A stretch of DNA of 10,333 nucleotides. Origin: JASMTM01 sp046483075. GTDB taxonomy: Bacteria > Thermotogota > Thermotogae > Petrotogales > Kosmotogaceae. The DNA is taken from positions 1 through 10,333 of the forward strand of contig JAWODV010000072.1 of NCBI GenBank assembly GCA_046483075.1. Direction: 5' to 3'. Below are positions 1 through 6,498 of the stretch, one piece after another (the stretch's first letter is position 1; every line of letters begins with the position of its first letter). Position numbers and translations under genes: made by a program. The notes under the pieces are model-generated. The model was not told the DNA's origin. It saw only the letters and a program-made list of their open reading frames with translations, and did not search any database.

Positions 1-141
1 TGCAAGTATCACTTTTCCTTTTTCTGTCAGCTTCTTAAGCCTTAAAAAGTGATCTGTCAGTATTTGTTCTTCTTTCTTTGTCCATTTAGATAGATCTCTG
101 AATTTTTCTTTTAATCTCAATTTGTATATGTAATTTTCCAT
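1..141 (-). CDS. YciI-like small protein, N-terminal 47 residues (runs off left edge)
   Basis: The gene reads leftwards from an ATG at 139-141 and is open to the window edge, giving 47 residues that begin MENYIYKLRLKEKF. The pattern is a short N-terminal strand, a charged stretch (LSKWTKKEEQILTDH), then HFLRLKKLTEKGKVILA. It resembles the start of YciI-family proteins, small alpha+beta (ferredoxin-like) proteins of about 90-100 residues with a conserved His before the LxxLxxxGKV segment. A strong GGAGG at 150-154 sits 8 bases before the ATG, and the gap to the upstream pgsW-like stop is only 19 bases. It is therefore probably the fifth gene of the polymer operon, or at least co-transcribed with it. 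Another ATG at 147-149 is out of frame. The family's role is poorly defined, and the missing C-terminus limits confidence in the assignment. Confidence 0.6.
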   Translation of the reverse strand, partial: MENYIYKLRLKEKFRDLSKWTKKEEQILTDHFLRLKKLTEKGKVILA

Positions 142-160
142 ATGCTCATCCTCCAATCAA

Positions 161-1270
161 TTATCGATTCTTAGATTCTTTGGTGTCTAGCAAATGTTTT
201 CCTAATCCTGCTATGAGTACAAGACAAACAACATAAGAAAGGAAGAAGATGAGGTATTTTTGTTTTTCTGAGTTATCCAGGCTTATTATATTTTTGTAAG
301 AATCGTTTTGAAAGGGTATAGGATCCCATACCAGTCCGTATCTTATTGAAAGACCTTTCATATATAGTAGATGTAAAACTGGAATATTATTTGATGCAAA
401 TTCAAAAATAACTCCTCTTTCGTTGTTATCTGGTATTTTGTTTATTTCTTTGTTTAATCCCGGTTTGAGGTTTAAAGCTTCAGGGCTGGTACCAAGATTT
501 GTTATTGCCCCACCTATATTCACAAACATTTTTATTTCAGTTTGTGCATTTTCTTTGTATATTCCCATTCTTCTGCTGATATTTGCACTTAGATTTTCTT
601 CGTAGAGTAGAGGATACCCGGAATTCTCAATTGAATCGCGGATAAAGTTTCTTGTTTCTTCATCCAGGTTATCAGCTATATCGTTGTTTCCTCCGAAACT
701 TATTGCAGCAGGTTTGAATAAATTACCGTAAGTATTTTCCATTGTTTCCAAAATATCTATTATTGTAAATTCAGGTTCATTGGCTCCATATTGTGAAGCG
801 CTAAAGGATACGATGGTAACGGGGTTAAGGTCAAGGATTTTACAGGCAGCCAATGTAGCCAAAAGTAGTCCAGGGAATGATGATGATGCACCTATTGCTA
901 TGGTATCACCAGGGTTTAATCCTTCTTCCAAAAAGATGGAACAGATCATTGCTGCGTTATCGGGATTAACGGATGTTCTTTTTGCTTCAAGATCACCAAG
1001 TGTGGTTGTGATAGGTGAATATTCTACTCCAATCAGTCCCGTTTTATTTGGATCGTTTTCTTCATTTATATCAATGTTTCTAGCTCTTTTTTCACTAGCA
1101 ACTGTGTCTAAGAAATCACTCATAAGATCTCTGGATTGTTTAAGCAAGATAATATTGTTATCTGAAATTGATGTATTAAAGATCTGATTTCCGAAGAATG
1201 TGTAAATCAGAAAAAAGATCAAGGTAACAGCTGATAACAAATAAATTATTTTATGAATTCTTTTGATCAT
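161..1270 (-). CDS. pgsW: Poly-gamma-glutamate system protein, PgsW-like
   Basis: This 369-residue protein has an N-terminal membrane segment (about residues 9-27), a large extracytoplasmic domain, and a C-terminal membrane segment (about 338-357) followed by a basic tail, so it looks anchored at both ends. The central part has a small-residue stretch (GASSSFPGLLLATLAACK, 127-144), then LNPVTIVSFSASQYGAN (148-164), SFGGNND (191-197) and NIGGAITNLGTSP (251-263). These match my recollection of the 'poly-gamma-glutamate system protein' family found beside pgsB/pgsC; its biochemical role is not established to my knowledge. Its ATG overlaps the stop of the preceding pgsC-like gene by four bases (1267-1270) and no clear Shine-Dalgarno is seen, so translational coupling is likely. 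The assignment rests on both sequence pattern and context. Whether it replaces the missing PgsA/CapA in export is an open inference. Confidence 0.75.
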   Translation of the reverse strand: MIKRIHKIIYLLSAVTLIFFLIYTFFGNQIFNTSISDNNIILLKQSRDLMSDFLDTVASEKRARNIDINEENDPNKTGLIGVEYSPITTTLGDLEAKRTSVNPDNAAMICSIFLEEGLNPGDTIAIGASSSFPGLLLATLAACKILDLNPVTIVSFSASQYGANEPEFTIIDILETMENTYGNLFKPAAISFGGNNDIADNLDEETRNFIRDSIENSGYPLLYEENLSANISRRMGIYKENAQTEIKMFVNIGGAITNLGTSPEALNLKPGLNKEINKIPDNNERGVIFEFASNNIPVLHLLYMKGLSIRYGLVWDPIPFQNDSYKNIISLDNSEKQKYLIFFLSYVVCLVLIAGLGKHLLDTKESKNR

Positions 1271-1710
1271 AGAATAAATACCAGCCTGAAGGAGAAAAAC
1301 GTCAAAACGGAAACAATAAATAGAGAAATCAGTGTTATAACAATACCCTGCCTGGCAATATTATTGCCCAATAGTCCCGGGATGATGGCTCCCAGGGTTC
1401 TATATCCGATTGTTTCCAGTGCGTATGTATTTGTGAACGAATTGATTATAAGGGTTAGAAAAACGGACAAAACAAGTAGAAAAACGAATCGTCTCCTTCC
1501 AAAAATTAGTAGTTTCTTTGAAAGCAGTTTGTAAATAAGCACAATGATAAAAGCTATTATCAGTGTCCCAATAATCCTTTTGGGTTGATACATGTACATT
1601 GCAAAATAAACTGGAACGATAATACCTCCAGGATAATACTTAAAAAGCAGTATAAAGAGGCAGGATAATGAAACGCCTATTATGGACAGTTCTAATAACA
1701 AATTAATCAC
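1267..1710 (-). CDS. Second PgsC/CapC-like membrane protein
   Basis: A 147-residue, almost wholly hydrophobic protein with about four to five membrane helices. It carries PgsC/CapC hallmarks: GGIIVPVY at 28-35, a Pro-Lys-Arg-Ile-Ile-Gly-Thr segment near 43-49, the basic turn GRRR at 71-74, and AIIPGLLGNNIARQG at 108-122. The last motif is close to the B. subtilis PgsC C-terminal half as I recall it. PgsC works with the ligase PgsB in poly-gamma-glutamate synthesis at the membrane. It is a diverged paralogue of the pgsC just upstream, with identical length and shared motifs but otherwise low identity. The start is GTG at 1710, since an in-frame TAA lies just upstream. An AAGGA-type site at 1726-1730 is rather far away (about 15 bases), so CTG at 1713 is an alternative start. 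Its stop overlaps the pgsW start, and a 29-base gap separates it from pgsC. Confidence 0.85.
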   Translation of the reverse strand: MINLLLELSIIGVSLSCLFILLFKYYPGGIIVPVYFAMYMYQPKRIIGTLIIAFIIVLIYKLLSKKLLIFGRRRFVFLLVLSVFLTLIINSFTNTYALETIGYRTLGAIIPGLLGNNIARQGIVITLISLFIVSVLTFFSFRLVFIL

Positions 1711-1739
1711 CAGCTGTTCTTTATTTCCTTAAAAAATAT

Positions 1740-2183
1740 TTATCTCAAAAATGGTATCAACAAAAAATGATAGAAAAAACCCAAAACTACTGTTACGCAA
1801 ACACACCTAAACAGGATATTTATAAATCCATGTCTATACATTGAATAAGCGAGTAAACCGGGTATAACCAGTCCAACACTCTCAAAGACAATCCCTACAG
1901 GGAATATAAAAGGCATAGCTTTCCACCAGAAATATGTTAATGGTGAAGCTACAAGCACATTAATGATAAATAGTTCTTTTTCTGTGATTAAAAACCGATG
2001 AGTAAGAAACTTAACGATCAAGAATGCAAATGATGAGATTAGAATTGTTCCCAACAATCTAGCAGGTTCGGATAAAAACAACGCTAAATAAGCGGGTACT
2101 ATTAGTCCACCTGAAGCGATTCCAAATATTTCAACCAAAAAGGAGGATGCGGTTATTCCATATATAAGAAAAAGCTGTGTCAT
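1740..2183 (-). CDS. pgsC: Poly-gamma-glutamate biosynthesis membrane protein PgsC/CapC
   Basis: A 147-residue multi-pass membrane protein, the usual length for PgsC (about 149 in B. subtilis). Motifs along the chain are GIASGGLIVPAYLAL (21-35), EPARLLGT (39-46), a polar turn with FLITEKELF (64-72), and VGLVIPGLLAYSMYRHG (103-119). These are the conserved PgsC/CapC blocks. PgsC is thought to form the membrane part of the synthase with PgsB. The ATG overlaps the pgsB stop by four bases (2180-2183), a strict coupling typical of the B-C pair. A GGAAG ribosome site at 2191-2195 lies inside the end of pgsB, 7 bases before the start. Compared with the second copy, this one lacks the GRRR turn and has a more Trp/Phe-rich middle (TYFWWKAMPFIF), so the two copies are probably not interchangeable (inference). 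Confidence 0.88.
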   Translation of the reverse strand: MTQLFLIYGITASSFLVEIFGIASGGLIVPAYLALFLSEPARLLGTILISSFAFLIVKFLTHRFLITEKELFIINVLVASPLTYFWWKAMPFIFPVGIVFESVGLVIPGLLAYSMYRHGFINILFRCVCVTVVLGFFYHFLLIPFLR

Positions 2184-3319
2184 ATTTTATCTTCCATTTC
2201 ATTCCAGACTTTAACTATTTGTTCACCGCTGTCGACGTAATTCCCAAAACCAAAAAATAATGTTTTCTCGTTTCTTTTGAAGAATTTTTCAAGATTTGTT
2301 TCTTCCAATTTATCGACGGGAAAAGGGTATTTTTTTCTCTTTATTGGTAGAAAATGAGGACCATAAACAAGAATTGAATCAAATTTCCAGTGGTCGCTTT
2401 GAAGGCTTTCAATCCAGGATTTTGTTCTCTCAGGTCTGTCTTTTCTTGTGCAGAAGATTCCTATCTTTTTATAATCTTTGTAATTTTCTTCGATATTGTT
2501 GAATATTTCATAGGTTGAGTCCACATCATTGGCGTTGAATGCATTTACGGCAAAGACTTTTTCAAAAATACTTTTAATGGAAAAAACACCCTTATCGAAT
2601 TTGTATTCAGAAAGCGTTTCAGAAATAACACTTTCAGCTATTCCTAACTCTTCACACATCCTTTTTCCAAAAAGGACTATTTTATTGAAACCGGGTTGCT
2701 TCTTTTCCAGTTCGTTGTTTCCGATTTCTTCAGTGTCATCTAAGAAGGAAAGGTTACTGGAATCTGTGTTAATTGATTCTATAAGGTCTTTTTCAGAGTT
2801 TAGAGTCAGTATTTTAGCGTTAACCGGAGCACTTTTCAAAAATACTTCAGTAATTTCTTTTTTGTTTTCTCCTGTTACTCCTAAGTGGTCCCTTTTTATA
2901 TTGGTTATGATGTAGTAATCTGGTGTGATCAATAATCTCGATTCGACCATTTGATATTCAGGATTTATACTCATTATTTCAGTGACTAATATGTCTGGGT
3001 TTACTTCACTGGCTTTTTTTAAAAGAACCTTTTTTTGTTCCAATATAGAGGCTACTCCCCTTCGCTCGATTTTCTCAATGGTTCCATCTGGAAGAATTAG
3101 CAGGGGTTCTGTTCCGGTGACTTTCCCCAGAACACGATAACCTGCCTTTCTTAAAACAGCGCATAGAAATTTAACGGTTGTGGATTTTCCTCTGCTGCCA
3201 GTGACTGCTATTTTTATCTTTATTTTTTTCTTTGTGGATAATATTATTTTGGATTCAATATGATAGAAAAGTATTAAAAAAACTAGCAGAGAACCGGACA
3301 CCAAAACTTCAGTCAACAT
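2180..3319 (-). CDS. pgsB: Poly-gamma-glutamate synthase PgsB/CapB (Mur-ligase-like, ATP-dependent)
   Basis: A 379-residue amide ligase predicted to add glutamate through gamma-carboxyl linkages using ATP (acyl-phosphate chemistry of the Mur ligase superfamily). A single N-terminal membrane helix (about 4-22) is followed by a basic stretch and the P-loop TGSRGKSTT (40-48). Next come VLGKVTGTEP (63-72), ERRGVASILEQ (85-95), VTEIMSINPE (112-121) and TNIKRDHLGVTG (139-150), the last corresponding to the Mur-type DH motif. These blocks are specific to CapB/PgsB rather than to MurC-F or folylpolyglutamate synthase, and the length is close to the usual 390-400. The ATG at 3319 has GAGGTC at 3328-3333 with 8-base spacing. 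An extended -10 promoter lies about 40 bases upstream. It is the first gene of a five-gene minus-strand operon. No PgsA/CapA gene is seen nearby, so export may use another component. Confidence 0.92.
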   Translation of the reverse strand: MLTEVLVSGSLLVFLILFYHIESKIILSTKKKIKIKIAVTGSRGKSTTVKFLCAVLRKAGYRVLGKVTGTEPLLILPDGTIEKIERRGVASILEQKKVLLKKASEVNPDILVTEIMSINPEYQMVESRLLITPDYYIITNIKRDHLGVTGENKKEITEVFLKSAPVNAKILTLNSEKDLIESINTDSSNLSFLDDTEEIGNNELEKKQPGFNKIVLFGKRMCEELGIAESVISETLSEYKFDKGVFSIKSIFEKVFAVNAFNANDVDSTYEIFNNIEENYKDYKKIGIFCTRKDRPERTKSWIESLQSDHWKFDSILVYGPHFLPIKRKKYPFPVDKLEETNLEKFFKRNEKTLFFGFGNYVDSGEQIVKVWNEMEDKI

Positions 3320-3360
3320 AATATTTCGACCTCGCCGAATAACTGTATTTTATAGAATTT

Positions 3361-3369
3361 ATTATATCA
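3361..3369 (-). promoter_or_regulatory. Extended -10 promoter of the pgsB operon
   Basis: Read on the minus strand this is TGATATAAT, a perfect extended -10 (TGnTATAAT). It lies 41 bases upstream of the pgsB start, leaving room for a leader of about 30-35 bases with the GAGGTC ribosome site. No good -35 hexamer stands at the usual distance, which is acceptable for an extended -10. It is predicted from sequence only. Confidence 0.6.
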
Positions 3370-3389
3370 TTATGATTTTTATTTTCTCT

Positions 3390-3410
3390 GAGTCATACAG
3401 GACATGAGTC
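3390..3410. promoter_or_regulatory. Imperfect palindrome between divergent promoters, candidate operator
   Basis: Two 7-base arms, GAGTCAT (3390-3396) and ATGAGTC (3404-3410), are complementary at six of seven positions around a 7-base centre. The centre is about 35 bases upstream of the minus-strand -10 and about 85 bases upstream of the plus-strand -10. A dimeric regulator bound here could contact the pgsB promoter and perhaps both promoters. A chance match is possible; only its position makes it notable. Confidence 0.3.
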
Positions 3411-3483
3411 GAGAATAAAGAATAATGTTATGAAAATAGTAAATACAAGAGCTTAAAAAATTCATCGTTTGGCAAAATTCAAG

Positions 3484-3492
3484 TGATATACT
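3484..3492 (+). promoter_or_regulatory. Extended -10 promoter of the hydrolase/transporter operon
   Basis: TGATATACT is an extended -10 element (TGnTATACT). A transcript would start near 3499, about 68 bases before the proposed TTG start of the first gene. A TTGGCA at 3469-3474 is only 12 bases from the -10 hexamer and so is not a usable -35. The same extended -10 type is used by the opposing pgsB operon. Confidence 0.5.
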
Positions 3493-3554
3493 TTCTTTGG
3501 TGAATATAAACTTGCTACTTATTTATGAAATCTGTTTATCTAGGGATTTTCGTT

Positions 3555-3560
3555 GAGGTG
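3555..3560 (+). promoter_or_regulatory. Ribosome binding site that sets a TTG start
   Basis: GAGGTG lies 6 bases before TTG at 3567-3569. The upstream in-frame ATG at 3525 has no comparable site and would put polar residues and an odd leader in front of the signal peptide. Starting at the TTG gives a textbook signal peptide (basic KR, then a hydrophobic core). This decides the start of the first hydrolase. Confidence 0.65.
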
Positions 3561-3566
3561 TTTCAT

Positions 3567-4679
3567 TTGAAAAGAATTATTAAATTAACTGTATTTTTAG
3601 CTGCAATTACTGTAATATGTATTATTTCAGGAATGGAATTTGCAAAAATGTGGGAAGATCCCGAGATATTTCCCGGTGAAGGCCTAACAAAGCAGGCTAT
3701 GCTTAGTGACTGGTTTGAGTCTTTAAAAGGCACTGCTTTTGATACTCCAGTGTATGTTTTTGAAGGAGGAAATGAAGGGGGGAAGGTTCTATTGCTGGGA
3801 GGAACCCATGCCAATGAACCTGCAGCATCACTGTCTGCAATTACCCTTCTTGAGAATATTTCAAATTGTGTCCATGGTACTGTTTATATCATCCCATGGG
3901 CCAATCACAGTGCCGTCACTCATACAGATCAAATGGAAGGGGATCCACAATTTTATACAATAGAAACCCCTGATGGAGAGCGAACCTTCAGATATGCTTC
4001 ACGCAGAACAAATGCCATTCATCAGTGGCCTGACCCCACCATTTATATTCATCCTGCTGGTACAGTTCTTGGCGGACAGGAAGTAACAAACTTAAATAGA
4101 TGTTATCCGGGTAGAGAAAATGGATACTGGACCGAGAAACTTGCCTTTGGTATTACCGAGCTTATAAGGGAAGAGGGTATTGATCTGGCAATTGATCTTC
4201 ATGAGTCATCCCCAGAGTATCCTGTGAATAATGCAATAGTGTTTCACCAGGATGCTGCTGAGCTTGCTGTGACTGCCCAAATGATGCTTGAAATGTATGG
4301 AATTGATATTGGTCTGGAAGCATCACCAGAAAATTTAAGAGGATTAAGTCATAGAGAATGGGGAGACAACACAGATACTCAGGCTGTCTTGTTTGAAGTT
4401 TCAAATCCCGCTCAGGGAAGAATGAGGGGGCAGTCCAGCGAAGAATTAATAGTTACAGGAAAAGATAAATTCTATGTGAATGCCGCAGAGAGAGGACAGC
4501 TGTACGTTCCATACGATGAAGATGGATATCCAATAAAACTTCGTGTGGCCAGGCATATTGCAACATTCGAAGAGTTTATATCTTCGTGGAATATACTAAA
4601 TCCGGATAAAATTATTGAGATAGAGGGAATACCTGAATATCAAAATATATTAGATGAAGGTCTGGGTTATTATCTTTAG
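3567..4679 (+). CDS. Secreted M14 / succinylglutamate desuccinylase-aspartoacylase family zinc hydrolase (copy 1)
   Basis: From the TTG start the protein has 370 residues, beginning with a signal peptide or anchor (KRIIKLTVFLAAITVICIISG). The zinc carboxypeptidase/AstE-ASPA signature follows in order: GGTHANE (His81 and Glu84 as zinc ligands), LNRCYPG (Asn-Arg at 177-178, substrate carboxylate binding in the family) and DLHES (His212, third zinc ligand). FEVSNP with Glu277 is a candidate general base. Family members cleave an amide next to a carboxylate, for example N-acyl amino acids. Phage poly-gamma-glutamate hydrolases also have a related M14-like zinc fold, so with the pgs genes divergent to it a gamma-glutamyl polymer or fragment is a plausible substrate (inference). 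It is paralogous to the gene at 7144-8208: both share LSDxFExLK, LNRxYPG and GLSHREaGDNTD (a = W or I). It heads the plus-strand operon, with 39 bases to the next gene. The ATG at 3525 is the alternative start. Confidence 0.82.
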   Translation: MKRIIKLTVFLAAITVICIISGMEFAKMWEDPEIFPGEGLTKQAMLSDWFESLKGTAFDTPVYVFEGGNEGGKVLLLGGTHANEPAASLSAITLLENISNCVHGTVYIIPWANHSAVTHTDQMEGDPQFYTIETPDGERTFRYASRRTNAIHQWPDPTIYIHPAGTVLGGQEVTNLNRCYPGRENGYWTEKLAFGITELIREEGIDLAIDLHESSPEYPVNNAIVFHQDAAELAVTAQMMLEMYGIDIGLEASPENLRGLSHREWGDNTDTQAVLFEVSNPAQGRMRGQSSEELIVTGKDKFYVNAAERGQLYVPYDEDGYPIKLRVARHIATFEEFISSWNILNPDKIIEIEGIPEYQNILDEGLGYYL

Positions 4680-4718
4680 CACTTGTTCTAAAATAAAATC
4701 ATCAAGGGGGTAATATGT

Positions 4719-6455
4719 ATGAAAAAGGCAATATTGTTAATTATCAGTATCACTATTATTGTTTCGTTTGCGTTTAGTGCTGTTACATCGCAGACTGTTG
4801 CTTCGAGTCTTGGTATGGTAGCCGCAGCCAATCCATATGCAGCTGAAGTTGGTGCTGAAATCCTCGAAAAAGGTGGAAATGCAATCGATGCTGCTATAGC
4901 TGTAAGTTTTGCTCTGGGTGTTGTTGAACCTTATGCCTCTGGACTTGGCGGCGAAGGTTATGCTGTAGTAACTCTTGCTAATGGTGAAAAATTTGCAGTT
5001 GATTTCAAGAGTATGGCTCCTCAGGCTGCTACCTATGACAAACTTGAAGAGCTTGGAACCTCTATTAGTGGTGTACGTTATACACCAAAAGGCGCGCTGG
5101 TTCCGGGAATCCCTGCAGGAATACAGAAGATGTTAGAAAACGGAGCTTCAATGTCTTTAGAGGAATTAATCCAGCCAGCCATTGATCTTGCGAGAAATGG
5201 TTTTACAGTAAACCAAACCTTTGCCAGTGTAACAAGTGATAATTATGAAAAATTACTTGAAAATGCTCCTGAATTTCTAAAGGATATGCTTTTGTGGGAA
5301 GCAGGAGACACATTTGTAAACGAAGAACTTGCTCAAACTTTAGAACTCATTAAGGAAAATGGAATTGATTGTTTCTATCATGGTCAGATCGCTAATGCGA
5401 TAGCTAATTATATGGAAGAAAATGATGGATTCATAACAAAAGCTGATATGGAGAACTATGTTCCTTATGTAAGAGAACCTGTTCATGGAACATATAGAGG
5501 TTATGATGTATATGCTCCAGGAGCACCAGTATCCGGACCTCAGCTCATTGCAATCTTAAATGTACTAGAAAACTTTAATCTCAGCGCAATGGGTCCTTTC
5601 GATCCTTTAGCTGTGCATATTGTTCAACAGACATTGGTGCTTGAAGATGTCGACAGAAGATACTTCATCTCTGACCCTGATTTCTACGATCTCCCGGTTA
5701 ATGGTTTCATGAGTAAAGACTATGCAAGATTGAGAGCAATGGTTATAGATCTTAATGAAGCCCTTGATCCCGATAGTTACTGGGATTATGCAGGTGATGC
5801 TGCTCCTTTCGAAGAGGGTAAGTCTTATGAGGAAGTAATAATTGAAAAGAACAAAGAAACAGCTGCAGCAGTTGCTGAAATCAATGAATCGCCCTCTACA
5901 ACTCATTTCTCTATAGTAGACAGATTTGGCAATGCAGTAGCATGGACACAAACACTATCCAGTTTCTTTGGCACAGGATCTTATATTAATGGCTTCTTCA
6001 TGAATAATGAGATTGGAAACTTTGCTTCCAGTTACAGGGCATGGGATGTTATTAATCTTGAACCAGGTATGAGACCGAGAACAACCATATGTCCTACCAT
6101 AATTCAAAAAGACGGAAAAGTTAAATATGTTATCGGAACACCTGGTGGCGGAAGAATTATTTCTACAGTGACACAGCTTATCGTTGATCTTATTGATTTC
6201 GGTATGCCTGTTGATGAAGCTGTAAAAATGCCCAAGTTTGTTGGCTATACTTTTTACAGTAACTTAAGAATGGAAAAAGGTATGCCAGAGAACACTGTAA
6301 AAGTACTTGAAGCACTGGGACATGATGTAAGACTGTATGATTACCCGGATCTTTATTTCGGTGGACCAAATATTATTTCAGTTGACGACAGTGGAATGAT
6401 GATTGGAATGGGTTCAATCAGAAGAAATGGCGCTGCCTCAGCTCCAGAAAAGTAA
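4719..6455 (+). CDS. ggt: Secreted gamma-glutamyltransferase-family enzyme (Ntn hydrolase)
   Basis: A 578-residue precursor with a signal peptide (about 1-22) and the full GGT fold: GGNAIDAAIAV (52-62), SGLGGEGYAVV (74-84), and the processing/catalytic site STTHFSIVD with Thr394 as the new N-terminal nucleophile. FGTG (417-420), NNEIGNF (429-435), RPRTTICPT (452-460) and GTPGGGRIISTV (473-484) follow. The family self-cleaves before this Thr and transfers or hydrolyses gamma-glutamyl groups. Against E. coli GGT (from memory) the substrate-pocket Arg114 is Lys97, Asp433 is Asn434, Gln430 is Glu431 and Ser462-Ser463 are Thr455-Thr456. The segment holding the lid loop is about 8 residues shorter. 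The substrate may therefore be an altered gamma-glutamyl or other acyl group, possibly polymeric. The AGGGGG ribosome site at 4705-4710 is 8 bases before the ATG; an ATG at 4715 is out of frame. It lies 39 bases after the first hydrolase, in one operon. Confidence 0.92.
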   Translation: MKKAILLIISITIIVSFAFSAVTSQTVASSLGMVAAANPYAAEVGAEILEKGGNAIDAAIAVSFALGVVEPYASGLGGEGYAVVTLANGEKFAVDFKSMAPQAATYDKLEELGTSISGVRYTPKGALVPGIPAGIQKMLENGASMSLEELIQPAIDLARNGFTVNQTFASVTSDNYEKLLENAPEFLKDMLLWEAGDTFVNEELAQTLELIKENGIDCFYHGQIANAIANYMEENDGFITKADMENYVPYVREPVHGTYRGYDVYAPGAPVSGPQLIAILNVLENFNLSAMGPFDPLAVHIVQQTLVLEDVDRRYFISDPDFYDLPVNGFMSKDYARLRAMVIDLNEALDPDSYWDYAGDAAPFEEGKSYEEVIIEKNKETAAAVAEINESPSTTHFSIVDRFGNAVAWTQTLSSFFGTGSYINGFFMNNEIGNFASSYRAWDVINLEPGMRPRTTICPTIIQKDGKVKYVIGTPGGGRIISTVTQLIVDLIDFGMPVDEAVKMPKFVGYTFYSNLRMEKGMPENTVKVLEALGHDVRLYDYPDLYFGGPNIISVDDSGMMIGMGSIRRNGAASAPEK

Positions 6456-6498
6456 TTTGGGAAAGTGATCTTATTATATTAATGAAAGGAAGTATATT

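Noticed and set aside
423..1187. Plus-strand frames across pgsW (423-605 and 780-1187)
   Set aside because: They are antisense shadows of a well-supported minus-strand gene and show no ribosome site or domain.
2180..3319. pgsB read as folylpolyglutamate synthase or a Mur ligase
   Set aside because: The P-loop TGSRGKSTT, GKVTGTEP and RRGVASILEQ blocks, the N-terminal helix, the short length and the overlapping pgsC all fit PgsB/CapB better.
3469..3474. TTGGCA as a -35 box for the plus-strand promoter
   Set aside because: It lies only 12 bases before the -10 hexamer, too close for a standard promoter; the extended -10 is the better explanation.
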